Assembly: GCF_000744885.1 (NCBI RefSeq)
Contig: NZ_JQMV01000003.1
Location: 930,001 to 994,000, forward strand
Source of the DNA: Thermus amyloliquefaciens
GTDB lineage: Bacteria > Deinococcota > Deinococci > Deinococcales > Thermaceae
Direction of reading: 5' to 3'
Length of the DNA: 64,000 nt
Made by a program: the position numbers and the translations under genes. Positions 33,245-41,393 of the stretch are shown piece by piece (position 1 is the stretch's first letter; every line of letters begins with the position of its first letter). The notes beneath the pieces are model-generated. The model did not search any database. It had not been told where the DNA came from and saw only the letters and a list, made by a program, of their open reading frames with translations.

Positions 33245-34450
33245 ATGAAGGTCCTTCTCCTCACGGTGGGTACCACCCGGGCGCCCTTGGAGGAGGCCTT
33301 GGCCCACCACGCCCCGGAAGGGGTGGTCTTCCTGGCCAGCCAGGCCACCTTGCCCGTGGCGGCGGAGCTCATCCGGGACTACGCCGGGTCCTTTCGCTAC
33401 CACACCCTTCTCCTGGAGGATGCGGAAAACCTCCTCGAGGCCTACCAGGTGGCCCTCAAGGCCCTGAAGAAGGCCCTGGAGTGGGAGGCCAGCGCCATCG
33501 TGGCCGACCTGACCGGGGGCACCAAGCCCATGACCGCGGGCCTGGTGCTGGCCCTGAGCGGGCGGGGGGTGGTCTTCAGCTATGTGGGCGGGGAAAGGCG
33601 GGACCCGGACACGGGCCGGGTCCTCCCGGGGGCCGAGAGGCTTCGCCTCCTGGAGGACCCCACCAGCCGCCTGGGGCTTAGGGAGTGGGGGGGCTTCGTG
33701 CGGGCGTGGAACGGCCTGAACCTGGGGGCGGCCTTGGCCGAGCTGGAGGCCCTGCTGCAAAGGCCCCTCTCCCCCTCCGAGGAGCGCTTTTACCGGGCCC
33801 TGAAGGGGGTGACCCAGGGGCTCATGGAATGGGACCGCTTCCGGCATGGGGAAGCCCGCCGCCTCCTCCGGGAGCACCTGCCCGTGGCCCTGGCGGTGGC
33901 GGAGTCCTGGGGGCATGGGTCCAAGGTGCGGGTGCTGAAGGGGTTGGAGGAGGGGCTAAAGGCCCTAGACCGCATCGTGGAGGCCCGGGGAAAGCCCACC
34001 TTTACCCTTCTCCAGGACCTTCTGGCCAATGCGGAAAGGCGGGCGGAGCTGGGGCGCTTTGATGATGCCCTGGCCCGGCTCTACCGGGCCCTGGAGCTGG
34101 CGGCGGAGGCGGACGTCCACGAGCGCCTGGGCTTCCTCCTCAAGGACCCCAAGACCTGGCCCGAGGGCTTCCCAGAGGCCTTGCGGGAGCGCATCCTGAA
34201 GCCCCGGGGCCTCATGGAGCTCTTGGAGGCGGCCTTTGAGCTGGACCTGGCCTTTGGCCAGCGGGGCTCCCTGGCCCAAAGGCTTTTTGGGGAGAAGAAC
34301 CGCCTTCAGGCCCTTCTCGCGGGGCGGCACGAGAGCATTCTGGCCCACGGTACCCGGCCCGTGGGGGAGGAGGACTACCGGAAGCTTTGGGACTTCATCC
34401 GCCACCTGGACGACCGCCTGGTGCCCCTTCCTCCTTGGCCCAAGTTCTGA
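33245..34450 (+). CDS. csm6: Csm6 CARF-HEPN ribonuclease activated by cyclic oligoadenylate
   Basis: 401 aa from ATG 33245. The CARF domain (1-150) contains VLLLTVGTTRAPLEEALAHH, IVADLTGGTKPMTAGLVLAL and VVFSYVGGERRDPDTGRVLP. The HEPN domain (about 230-401) has the R-x6-H motif in LLAGRHESILAHGTRP. This is the architecture of the studied Thermus Csm6. It is one of two HEPN effectors in the locus and lies between cas6 and the cas1 remnant. Confidence 0.93.
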   Translation: MKVLLLTVGTTRAPLEEALAHHAPEGVVFLASQATLPVAAELIRDYAGSFRYHTLLLEDAENLLEAYQVALKALKKALEWEASAIVADLTGGTKPMTAGLVLALSGRGVVFSYVGGERRDPDTGRVLPGAERLRLLEDPTSRLGLREWGGFVRAWNGLNLGAALAELEALLQRPLSPSEERFYRALKGVTQGLMEWDRFRHGEARRLLREHLPVALAVAESWGHGSKVRVLKGLEEGLKALDRIVEARGKPTFTLLQDLLANAERRAELGRFDDALARLYRALELAAEADVHERLGFLLKDPKTWPEGFPEALRERILKPRGLMELLEAAFELDLAFGQRGSLAQRLFGEKNRLQALLAGRHESILAHGTRPVGEEDYRKLWDFIRHLDDRLVPLPPWPKF

Positions 34451-34627
34451 ATGGTCCTCCACCTGCTCACCCAAGGGGCCACCCTGCGCCTGCGCCAGGG
34501 CAGGCAGGTTACCCATCCTCTGGGGTTCCGCAAATCCTATGGGGAGCTCCTACAGGTGCAGGCCGCAAGGCTGAAGGCGGCCATCGTCAAAGGGGAGCCC
34601 TACACGCCCTTCTTCCTGAGGGGCTAG
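34451..34627 (+). pseudogene. cas1 remnant: N- and C-termini joined by an in-frame internal deletion
   Basis: A 58-codon frame starts directly after the csm6 stop. It opens like a Cas1 N-terminus (LLTQGATLRLRQGRQVT) and, after about 25 residues, reads like the Cas1 C-terminus (KSYGELLQVQAARLKAAIVK, GEPYTPFFLRG). About 260 residues, including the metal-binding Glu-His-Asp site, are missing. The position between csm6 and the array is where cas1 belongs. It cannot be an integrase. Confidence 0.72.
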
Positions 34628-34738
34628 GTGGGCAGGGTCCAATGCTATACTTATCTGCGTTTTTGCGCTGCTAAGGATACTGCAAAATGTGAAAGTACGG
34701 GGGAGTGTTGTGTGGAGCGATTTCCGCGCCGTTTTTCT
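34628..34738. other. Intergenic spacer before leader 2
   Basis: AT-richer sequence with no recognised gene, lying between the cas1 remnant and the conserved leader. Confidence 0.5.
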
Positions 34739-34999
34739 TTGACCCAGTCTACCACCGCAGTAAGGTGCTAAAATGGGGGTGTCCGAAGGGCCGGACGGGG
34801 ATCTTGAAAGCTAGTTTTTCCCTTAGGCAAGGGCAATATGCGTTCTCACCTTTTCATCGGCCCTTTCTCCTGCGGCTTTTCATCGGGCTAAACGCCACAA
34901 AACCCCCTTTATTCGCCCCATGCATATTCCAAGTTTCATGTTTCTCACAAACCCCCCCTCTGGGAGCCGCGTCCAGGACGCTGCTCTAGAGGGGGTACA
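34739..34999 (+). promoter_or_regulatory. CRISPR leader of array 2
   Basis: 261 bp homologous along its length to leader 1. It keeps TAAAAT (34769-34774), the GTCCG/CGGAC hairpin (34781-34785 with 34792-34796), the paired CTTTTCATCGG direct repeats, and CCCCCTC/GAGGGGG arms (34954-34960 and 34989-34995), again ending 4 bp before the first repeat. Conservation of these in both leaders marks them as functional parts. Confidence 0.88.
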
Positions 35000-35714
35000 G
35001 TTGCACGAGATGCTTCCCCGTAAGGGGATTGCGACACATGTCGTGTAGTATTCGTCGTAGCACGACTCGCACAAGTTGCACGAGATGCTTCCCCGTAAGG
35101 GGATTGCGACAGTTTTTCCACTTCTGGGGCCGCGGCCTTATCAAGGGGTTGCACGAGATGCTTCCCCGTAAGGGGATTGCGACAGTACCTCACGCCGAAA
35201 GGCGTCAAGGGTCTATCACCTCCAGTTGCACGAGATGCTTCCCCGTAAGGGGATTGCGACAGGTCTTCCTTATCCATAACCCTACCCCCATGCACCCAGT
35301 TGCACGAGATGCTTCCCCGTAAGGGGATTGCGACTTGAGGGCGTGGTTTGTCGCTTGCGCCCACTTGCGCCCCCCGTGTTGCACGAGATGCTTCCCCGTA
35401 AGGGGATTGCGACGCGTACACAAACGCCCAGCCGGTATTTGTGGCGCCCCCGGTTGCACGAGATGCTTCCCCGTAAGGGGATTGCGACGCCATATAGTAG
35501 GCCCATTTTGGGATCACCGCCCCCGAGCGTTGCACGAGATGCTTCCCCGTAAGGGGATTGCGACTTTATGCGGTAAATATTAGCCCTCCCAGTCCGCCGC
35601 CAGTTGCACGAGATGCTTCCCCGTAAGGGGATTGCGACCTGTCCAGCCATGCCCAGATTTCCAGCTCCCTGGCTTTTTGTTGCACGAGATGCTTCCCCGT
35701 AAGGGGATTGCAGC
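35000..35714 (+). CRISPR. CRISPR array 2: 10 repeats, 9 spacers
   Basis: Repeats of 36 bp start at 35000, 35075, 35148, 35225, 35299, 35378, 35453, 35529, 35603 and 35679. The last is degenerate at its end (CAGC for CGAC), the usual sign of the leader-distal end. Spacers are 39, 37, 41, 38, 43, 39, 40, 38 and 40 bp and share nothing with array 1. The leader lies upstream and the intact cas2 downstream. Confidence 0.98.
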
Positions 35715-35744
35715 CCAGGCCGTTGGCCTGGGTATTTTGTTTTT
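35714..35744 (+). terminator. Terminator after array 2, abutting cas2
   Basis: CCCAGGCC (35714-35721), loop GTT, GGCCTGGG (35725-35732), then TATTTTGTTTTT running directly into the cas2 ATG at 35745. The TATTTT at 35733-35738 could double as a -10 for a leaderless cas2 transcript. Confidence 0.8.
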
Positions 35745-36014
35745 ATGAAGCGCCTTTATGCGATTGCCTACGATATACCGGACGATAACCGTCGGGTGAA
35801 GGTGGCCAATCTCCTCAAGAGTTATGGGGAGCGGGTGCAGCTTTCCGTGTTTGAGTGCTATTTGGACGAAGACCTCCTCAACGATCTCCGGGCCCGGGCC
35901 AGAAGGGTTCTGGACCTAACCCAAGATGCCCTGCGCATCTACCCCGTGGGGGGTGAGGTGCACGTCCTGGGCGTGGGGCGGGTTTCGGAGGTGGAGGGGT
36001 TTGCGGTGCTCTAG
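35745..36014 (+). CDS. cas2: CRISPR adaptation protein Cas2
   Basis: 89 aa, intact. The ferredoxin-like N-terminus KRLYAIAYDIPDDNRRVKVA carries the conserved Tyr-Asp, followed by LLKSYGERVQLSVFECYLDE. Cas2 bridges two Cas1 dimers during spacer integration. With cas1 reduced to a remnant upstream, it has no local partner. It starts immediately after the array terminator. Confidence 0.93.
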   Translation: MKRLYAIAYDIPDDNRRVKVANLLKSYGERVQLSVFECYLDEDLLNDLRARARRVLDLTQDALRIYPVGGEVHVLGVGRVSEVEGFAVL

Positions 36015-36061
36015 TGCGGGCCAAAGGGTTGCGGCATGGGGGGTTTAGGGCACCCGGGGCC

Positions 36062-36067
36062 TATAAT
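36062..36067 (+). promoter_or_regulatory. -10 box of the sixA-CHAD operon
   Basis: A perfect TATAAT ends 6 bp before the sixA ATG at 36074, implying a leaderless transcript. No clear -35 is seen. Confidence 0.7.
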
Positions 36068-36073
36068 GTGTCC

Positions 36074-36571
36074 ATGGAGCTATTCCTGGTGCGCCATGCC
36101 CTGGCCCTCCCCCCGGAGGGGGAAGGGGAGGAGGCGGACGACCGGCGCCCCTTGGCCCCCAAGGGGGTCCGGTGGTTCCGCAAGGTGGTGCGGGGCCTGG
36201 AGAGCCTTGGGGTGGCCCTGGACCTCATCCTCACCAGCCCCAAGAGGCGGGCCTTGGAGACCGCCGAGCTTTTGGCGGACCTCCTGGAGGGGGAGACCCG
36301 GGTGACCCCCCACCTGGCGGCCCCTCCCTCCGAGGCCCTGCTGGCGGAGATCCCCCGGGAGGGCCGGGTGGCCCTGGTGGGGCATGAGCCTTACCTCACG
36401 GAGCTCCTGGCCTGGCTCCTCCTTGGGGACTTCCTGGGGGCCTCGGCCCGGGGGGGCCTCGAGGGGCGCTTCCTCCTCAAGAAGGGCGGGGTGGCCTGGC
36501 TGGAAGGGGAGCCCCGGCCCGGGGGCATGGTCCTCCTGGCCCTCCTGCCCCCCCGGGTCTTCCGGATATGA
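36074..36571 (+). CDS. sixA: SixA-type histidine phosphatase
   Basis: 165 aa from ATG 36074, set by the adjacent TATAAT; a longer frame to 36014 would contain the promoter. Phosphohistidine phosphatase motifs are RHG-like LFLVRHALALPP (phospho-acceptor His), LILTSPKRRALETAELLADL (second Arg), and RVALVGHEPYLTELLAWLLL (catalytic His). It overlaps the CHAD gene by 4 bp, a pairing seen in other bacteria and linked to polyphosphate or phosphoryl metabolism. Confidence 0.88.
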   Translation: MELFLVRHALALPPEGEGEEADDRRPLAPKGVRWFRKVVRGLESLGVALDLILTSPKRRALETAELLADLLEGETRVTPHLAAPPSEALLAEIPREGRVALVGHEPYLTELLAWLLLGDFLGASARGGLEGRFLLKKGGVAWLEGEPRPGGMVLLALLPPRVFRI

Positions 36572-37284
36572 AAGGCCCCGCGGCCTGGGTGGAGCACCTC
36601 CGGGCCCACATCCCCCTGGCCCTCTCCGGGGAGGACCTCGAGGGGGTCCACCAGGTGCGGGTGGCGGGGAGGCGGCTTAGGGTCTACCTGGACCTCCTGG
36701 GCTGGCGGGTGCTGCGGGACGACCTCCGCCGCCTGGTGCGGGGGGCGGGGCGGGTGCGGGACCTGGAGGTGGCCTTGGCGGGTCCCTGGGCCCTTCCCCC
36801 GGGCTTCCGCCGCTTCCTGGAAGGGGAGCTCCGCCTGGCCCGGGAGGCCCTTCCCTCCCTTTTGGCCTCCCCTTGGACGGGGGCCCTCCTTCGCGCCCTG
36901 GCGGTCCTCCCGCCCCTGGAGGAGGGGCGGGCCCGCCAGGCCTTGGGAAGGCTTACGGCTAAGGCCGAGCGCCGCTTTGAGGCCCTGGCCCGCCATCCTT
37001 CCCTCGAGGCCCTCCACGCCTACCGCCGGGCCCTCAGGCGGGTGCGCTACGCCAAGGAGTTCCTGGGGCTTTCCAGCAAGCGGGAGAAGGCCTTGCAGGA
37101 GGTCTTGGGGGGGCTGCAAGACCTGGAGGTCCTCCTGGGGCTTCTTGCGGCCTACCTCCTCCAGGCCACGGACGGGGAGGCCCTGGCCTTCCGGGAGGTC
37201 CTCCTGGCCGAGCGGGGAAGGGGCCTGGCCGAGGCGCTTCCCCGCCTTGGCCTAAGGGCCGGTGCCTGGGGGTGGCCTCAATAG
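36568..37284 (+). CDS. CHAD-domain protein (predicted polyphosphate binding)
   Basis: 238 aa, almost entirely the helical CHAD domain. The defining GVHQVRVAGRRLRVYLDLLG and RRALRRVRYAKEFLGL segments line a basic channel that binds polyphosphate in characterised members. There are many Arg and few Lys, as usual. It is translationally coupled to sixA. Confidence 0.9.
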   Translation: MKGPAAWVEHLRAHIPLALSGEDLEGVHQVRVAGRRLRVYLDLLGWRVLRDDLRRLVRGAGRVRDLEVALAGPWALPPGFRRFLEGELRLAREALPSLLASPWTGALLRALAVLPPLEEGRARQALGRLTAKAERRFEALARHPSLEALHAYRRALRRVRYAKEFLGLSSKREKALQEVLGGLQDLEVLLGLLAAYLLQATDGEALAFREVLLAERGRGLAEALPRLGLRAGAWGWPQ

Positions 37285-37286
37285 CT

Positions 37287-37356
37287 GGGAAAAAAGCCAG
37301 ATCCCAAGCCCTTTTGGGCCCCCCTCGTGGCGCATGCCAGGACGGGGTCTTGGCCT
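37287..37356 (+). repeat. Dispersed 70-bp repeat, copy A
   Basis: Homologous to blocks at 48019-48088 (same strand) and 51545-51610 (opposite strand). The shared core is CCCCTCGTGGCGCA-GCC flanked by AAAAAGC on one side and GGGG-CTTGG on the other. In copies A and C the outer CCAAG and CTTGG arms are inverted. It sits between convergent genes, 3 bp after the CHAD stop. Confidence 0.7.
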
Positions 37357-37366
37357 TGGGCCAGGG

Positions 37367-38083
37367 TTAGGGGAGGGGGCCACCTTGTAGGGCCAGCTGG
37401 AGGTGGTCCTTGAGGGGTATGGGCCCTAAGCCGTGCTTGGCCCGCAGGCGCTCCAGGTATAGGGCCCGTTCCTCCCGCCTGTTCCCGTGGCTGGCGTTTT
37501 TCCCGTGCACCCGCACCCCCACCCCCCGGCCCTTCAGGTAGCGGAAGGGGAGCCCTGCCCGGTAGACCCGAAGCCAGAGGTCCCAGTCCCAGTAGTCCCC
37601 CATGGCGGGGTCCAGCCCGCCCAGCTCCCAAAGGGCCTTCTTCCGGAGGGCCGTCCCCGAGGCCAGGAGGCGGTTGTCCTTTAGAAGCCAAGGCCCCACC
37701 TCCCCTGGGGCAAAGGGGATCTCCCCGGCCTCCAGGAGGAGGACCCCCTCCCCGTAGGCTACCCCTGCCCCTTGGGCCAGGGCCCGCCAGGCCCGGTGCA
37801 GGTAGGCGGGGTCCAGGAGGAGGTCGTCGTCGTCCAGGAAGAGGACCGCCTCCCCCTGGGCCACCCCCAGGGCGGTGAGCCGGGCCTCCACCTGCCCCCG
37901 GCCCCCGTTCCATAGGCCCCGCACCCGGGGTTCCGCCAGGGCCCGCACCACCTCCAGCCCCTCGCCCTCGCCATCCTCCACCACCACCGCCTCCCAGTGG
38001 CGGAAGGTCTGGGCCTGGAGGGACAAAAGGGCCTCCCGCAGCATCCCCGGGCGGCCCTTGGTGGGGATGAGGACGCTAATCAT
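37367..38083 (-). CDS. Family 2 glycosyltransferase
   Basis: 238 aa GT-A fold. [20 protein letters not shown] begins the nucleotide-sugar domain, and the metal-binding DxD is in [40 protein letters not shown] is the acceptor-side ED-like motif. The sugar transferred cannot be predicted. It overlaps the surE stop by 8 bp. Confidence 0.9.
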   Translation of the reverse strand: MISVLIPTKGRPGMLREALLSLQAQTFRHWEAVVVEDGEGEGLEVVRALAEPRVRGLWNGGRGQVEARLTALGVAQGEAVLFLDDDDLLLDPAYLHRAWRALAQGAGVAYGEGVLLLEAGEIPFAPGEVGPWLLKDNRLLASGTALRKKALWELGGLDPAMGDYWDWDLWLRVYRAGLPFRYLKGRGVGVRVHGKNASHGNRREERALYLERLRAKHGLGPIPLKDHLQLALQGGPLP

Positions 38084-38810
38084 GGGCCAGGGCGGGTTGG
38101 AGCCTGGCCTCGTCGGTCAGGTCCAGGCGCAAGGGGGTGGCGGCGATGAAGCCGTGCTCCACCGCCCAGCGGTCCGTACCCTCCTCCGCCTCCCGGACCG
38201 GCTTGGCGGCGAACCAGAAGAGGGGCCGGCCCATGGGGTCCTCTCCCGGCACCACCAGCCCCTCGTAGGCGCGCACGGACTGCCGGGTCCAGAGGAAGCC
38301 CTTGGGCCTGTGGGGCAGGTTTACGTTCACCAAAAAGGGCCTTTCCAGGCGCAGGAGGGTTTCCAGGGTGCGCACCAGCCAGGGCTTGAGGTGGCCAAAG
38401 TCGGGGGTGGCCCCGTTCAGGGGCACGCTGAAGGCGGCGGCGGGGAGGCCGAAAAGCCTTCCCTGCTTGGCCGCGGCCACGGTGCCCGAGTGCCAGATCT
38501 CGTGGCCCAGGTTGCTCCCCAGGTTCACCCCGGAGAGGACCAGGTCCACGGGCCCGAAGAGGTGGAGGCCCAGGGCCACGCAGTCCGCGGGGGTGCCCCG
38601 CACCCGGTAGGCGGGGAAGTGGGGGCCGGGCAGGGGGGAGGGGTGGGGGTAGGCCCGCACGGGGTGGGCGATGGTGATGGCGTGGCCGGTGGCGCTCTGC
38701 TCCGCCTCCGGGGCGGCCACGAACACCTCCCCAAAGTGGCTGGCCGCCTCCGCCAGGGCCCAAAGGCCAGGGCTATAGATGCCGTCGTCGTTGGTCACCA
38801 GGATCCTCAT
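38076..38810 (-). CDS. surE: 5'/3'-nucleotidase SurE
   Basis: 244 aa, normal length. The family N-terminus [20 protein letters not shown] supplies the metal-binding Asp-Asp; [20 protein letters not shown] and [20 protein letters not shown] supply the Ser and Asn ligands. SurE dephosphorylates nucleoside monophosphates and sometimes short polyphosphate. It is co-transcribed with the glycosyltransferase. Confidence 0.95.
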   Translation of the reverse strand: MRILVTNDDGIYSPGLWALAEAASHFGEVFVAAPEAEQSATGHAITIAHPVRAYPHPSPLPGPHFPAYRVRGTPADCVALGLHLFGPVDLVLSGVNLGSNLGHEIWHSGTVAAAKQGRLFGLPAAAFSVPLNGATPDFGHLKPWLVRTLETLLRLERPFLVNVNLPHRPKGFLWTRQSVRAYEGLVVPGEDPMGRPLFWFAAKPVREAEEGTDRWAVEHGFIAATPLRLDLTDEARLQPALAHD

Positions 38811-38893
38811 GGCTTGAGCGTAAGGCCTGGTTGTCAGGGGAGGGTCAGGGGCCCTTGACAGGATTCTGACCTAGGGGCGGGAAGCTGGACCTG

Positions 38894-40207
38894 ATGGATG
38901 CCCTTGGCCTCTTGGCGGAGGTTCGGGCCCTGCGGCGGCGGGAACTCAGGCCCCTGCAGCGGGCCCTGATGGCCCATGGCCTCTCCTCCTTGGGGCGGCT
39001 GGAGAGCCGGGTGGCGGAGACCCTCCAGGCCCTGGAGCACGCCCTGGCCTCCCTGGTGGGGGAGGCACCCTACCCCGGGGGGCAGGACCCGGAGGCCTTC
39101 TTCGCGGGGGAGAGGCTTCTGGAGGTGCGGACCGAGGCCCTCTTCGGCCCTTCCCGCCCCGGGCGCACGGTGCGGGTCCTGGTCACCCTGCCGGTGGAGA
39201 TGGCCTCTCCCGAGGGCATCCTGGCCCTCCACCGGGCGGGGATGGACGCGGTGCGGCTCAACCTGGGCAAGCTCCCCGGGGAGGCCTGGCCCTCCCTTCT
39301 GGGGGCCCTGCGGGAGGCCGGGGAGGCCCTGGGCCGCCCCCTGCCCCTCCTCCTGGACCTCGAGGGGCCCAGGCTCCGGGCCGTGGTCCGGGAGCCGGCC
39401 CGGGTGCGGACGGGGGACCTCCTGGCCCTGGAGCTCGGGGGCGAGGCCCCTCCCGGGCTACCTGCCCTCGCCCCCGACCGCCCCGGGCTGCTTGCCCTCC
39501 GGGAGGGGGACCGCCTTTCCCTGGACGAGGGGCGGCTGGTGGCGGAGGTCCTGGAGGCAGCCCCTTTCGGCTTCCTCCTGCGGGCGGCCTACGCCCCGCC
39601 CAAGGGCTTCAAGCTGAAGACGGGCCGGGCCCTGAACGCCCCCCTGGCTCCCGGGACCCCCTACCTGGGGGTGCGGGACCTGCGGGTGCTGGCCCTGGCC
39701 CAGGAGGTGGGGGCCCTGGTGGGCCTCTCCTTCGTGCGTACCCAGGAGGACCTGGCCTCCCTCCCCCAAGGGCTTGCGGGGGTGGTGCTGAAGCTGGAGG
39801 CCCGGGAGGCTGTGGCCAACCTCCCCGCCCTCCTGGCCGCCGCCTTCCGCTTCCCCACCGCGGCCATGATCGCCCGGGGGGACCTGGGGGTGGAGCTCGG
39901 CCCCGAGCGGGCGGCGGAGGTGGGGGAGGAGCTCCTTTGGCTCCTGGAGGCGGCCCACACCCCCGCGGTCTGGGCCACCCACGTGCTGGACCGCCTGGTG
40001 CGGAAGGGCACCCCCAGCCGGGCGGAGCTGGCGGATGCGGTGATGGGGGCCCGGGCGGAGGTGGTGATGCTCAACCAAGGCCCCTTCCTCCAGCAAGCGG
40101 TGGGCCTCCTGGACGGCATCCTGCGCCGCATGGAGGCCCACCAGCACAAGAAGACTCCCCGGCTGCGGGCCCTGCACTCCTGGCCCTTGCCGGGGGAGGG
40201 GGATTAA
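38894..40207 (+). CDS. Pyruvate kinase-like protein lacking the C-terminal regulatory domain
   Basis: 437 aa. The first 95 residues are helical and not pyruvate kinase-like. From about residue 97 the TIM barrel is recognisable: GMDAVRLNLGKL (for RLNFSHG), LLLDLEGPRLRAV (for DLKGPEIR), GLSFVRTQEDL, VVLKLEAREAVANL (catalytic Lys), MIARGDLGVELGPE (metal site) and WATHVLDRLVRKGTPSRAEL (for ATQMLESM). It stops after the barrel, without the allosteric domain. It may be a degenerate or specialised paralogue. Confidence 0.75.
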   Translation: MDALGLLAEVRALRRRELRPLQRALMAHGLSSLGRLESRVAETLQALEHALASLVGEAPYPGGQDPEAFFAGERLLEVRTEALFGPSRPGRTVRVLVTLPVEMASPEGILALHRAGMDAVRLNLGKLPGEAWPSLLGALREAGEALGRPLPLLLDLEGPRLRAVVREPARVRTGDLLALELGGEAPPGLPALAPDRPGLLALREGDRLSLDEGRLVAEVLEAAPFGFLLRAAYAPPKGFKLKTGRALNAPLAPGTPYLGVRDLRVLALAQEVGALVGLSFVRTQEDLASLPQGLAGVVLKLEAREAVANLPALLAAAFRFPTAAMIARGDLGVELGPERAAEVGEELLWLLEAAHTPAVWATHVLDRLVRKGTPSRAELADAVMGARAEVVMLNQGPFLQQAVGLLDGILRRMEAHQHKKTPRLRALHSWPLPGEGD

Positions 40208-40214
40208 GCGCCCC

Positions 40215-40320
40215 TTGCGCCTGGTGGAGGGGGCGGGGCTACGGGAGCGCTGCGAGAGGTGGGAAGCGTTTGGGGAGGGGGGTGGGGCAAGGTCTACGCG
40301 GGGGTACTTGGCCCCCCAGC
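40215..40320 (+). pseudogene. IS630-like remnant, copy 3 (tail only)
   Basis: The block GGGGCTACGGGAGCG, TGGGAAGCGTTTGGGG, TGGGGCAAGGTCTACGCG and GGTACTTGG aligns with the tail of copy 1 (15335-15420) and copy 2. No coding frame survives. Confidence 0.5.
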
Positions 40321-40343
40321 GGGGTGCCCCCAGGCGCCGGCCC

Positions 40344-41393
40344 TCAGGCGCCCTCGAGGAGCAGGGGAATCAGCTCGGGGCGCACCAGCTCGGGGGGCGG
40401 CGCCTTGCCCTCCCGCAGGAGGGAGCGCACCTTGGTCATGCTGATGGAGGTCCGCCCCCCTTGGTGGTGGGGAGGGCAGGTCCTTTCCGAGGCGATGCCG
40501 CCGCAGAGGGCGCAGTGGAAGACCGCCCCCACCTTCACAATCTCTATGCCCAGGGGTGGAAGGGCGTCAAAGATGCGGTGGGCGGCGTAAGGGTCGTAGA
40601 ACTCCCCCACGCCCGCGTGGTCCCGGCCCACCAGGAAGTGGGTGGCCCCGAAGTTCTTGCGCACCAGGGCGTGGAAGACCGCCTCCCGGGGCCCGGCGTA
40701 GCGCATGGGGGTGGCCAAGCCCAGGAGGGCCACCCGGTCTTGGGGCAAAAACCCTTCAATGAGGGCCCGGTAGGCCTTCACGATGACCTCCGTGGGGAAA
40801 TCGTCCTCCTTTTTGGCCCCCAGGATGGGGTGGACCAGGACCCCGTCCGCCAGCTCCAACCCTAGCCGGATCAGGTACTCGTGGGCCCGGTGGGGGGCGT
40901 TGCGGGTCTGGAAGGCCACCACCCTCCGCCACCCCCTTTGCCGGAAGAGGGCCCGCACCTCCTCGGGGGTCTTTTCCAAGGCCCCTCGAGGCCTCCACCT
41001 CAGGACCTCCACCCTCCCCCCTAGGGCGTAGGTCCCCTTGGCGTAGAACCGCCTAACCCCCGGGTGCGCCTCGCTTTCCGTGCCAAAGACCTGGCGGGCC
41101 AAGTCCCTAAGGTCTAGCTCGTAGGCGTCCTCCACCTGGAGGACGGCCACCGCCTCGCCCCCATAGGTCAAGGCCACCTGGTCCCCCTTGCCCACCCGGG
41201 GCCTTTCCCGGAGCTGAAGCAGGATGGGCAGGGTCCAGACCTCTCCCGTGGGGAGCCGCATCTCGTAGGCCACGGATAGGGCTTCCTCCCGGGTCATAAA
41301 CCCCCTTAGGGGATGGAAGGCCCCCGTGGCCAGGTTCTCCAGGTCTAGCCTCTCGTCCTCACCAATGGGGATCTGGCGTAGGGTTTCCCTCAT
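40344..41393 (-). CDS. sat: Sulfate adenylyltransferase
   Basis: 349 aa from ATG 41393. The HxxH nucleotide motif is in [20 protein letters not shown], and a second signature is [20 protein letters not shown]. Four Cys/His residues in [15 protein letters not shown] suggest a zinc site, as in Thermus enzymes. It makes APS from sulfate and ATP. It is the last gene of the operon and overlaps cobA by 4 bp. Confidence 0.95.
   Translation of the reverse strand: MRETLRQIPIGEDERLDLENLATGAFHPLRGFMTREEALSVAYEMRLPTGEVWTLPILLQLRERPRVGKGDQVALTYGGEAVAVLQVEDAYELDLRDLARQVFGTESEAHPGVRRFYAKGTYALGGRVEVLRWRPRGALEKTPEEVRALFRQRGWRRVVAFQTRNAPHRAHEYLIRLGLELADGVLVHPILGAKKEDDFPTEVIVKAYRALIEGFLPQDRVALLGLATPMRYAGPREAVFHALVRKNFGATHFLVGRDHAGVGEFYDPYAAHRIFDALPPLGIEIVKVGAVFHCALCGGIASERTCPPHHQGGRTSISMTKVRSLLREGKAPPPELVRPELIPLLLEGA

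Noticed and set aside
34945-35650. Open frames running through CRISPR array 2 with repeated SQSPYGEASRAT
   Set aside because: They are translations of the CRISPR repeat, not genes.
38821-38893. TTGACA upstream of the pyruvate-kinase-like gene as a promoter
   Set aside because: No acceptable -10 follows at 16-18 bp; only the hexamer is present.
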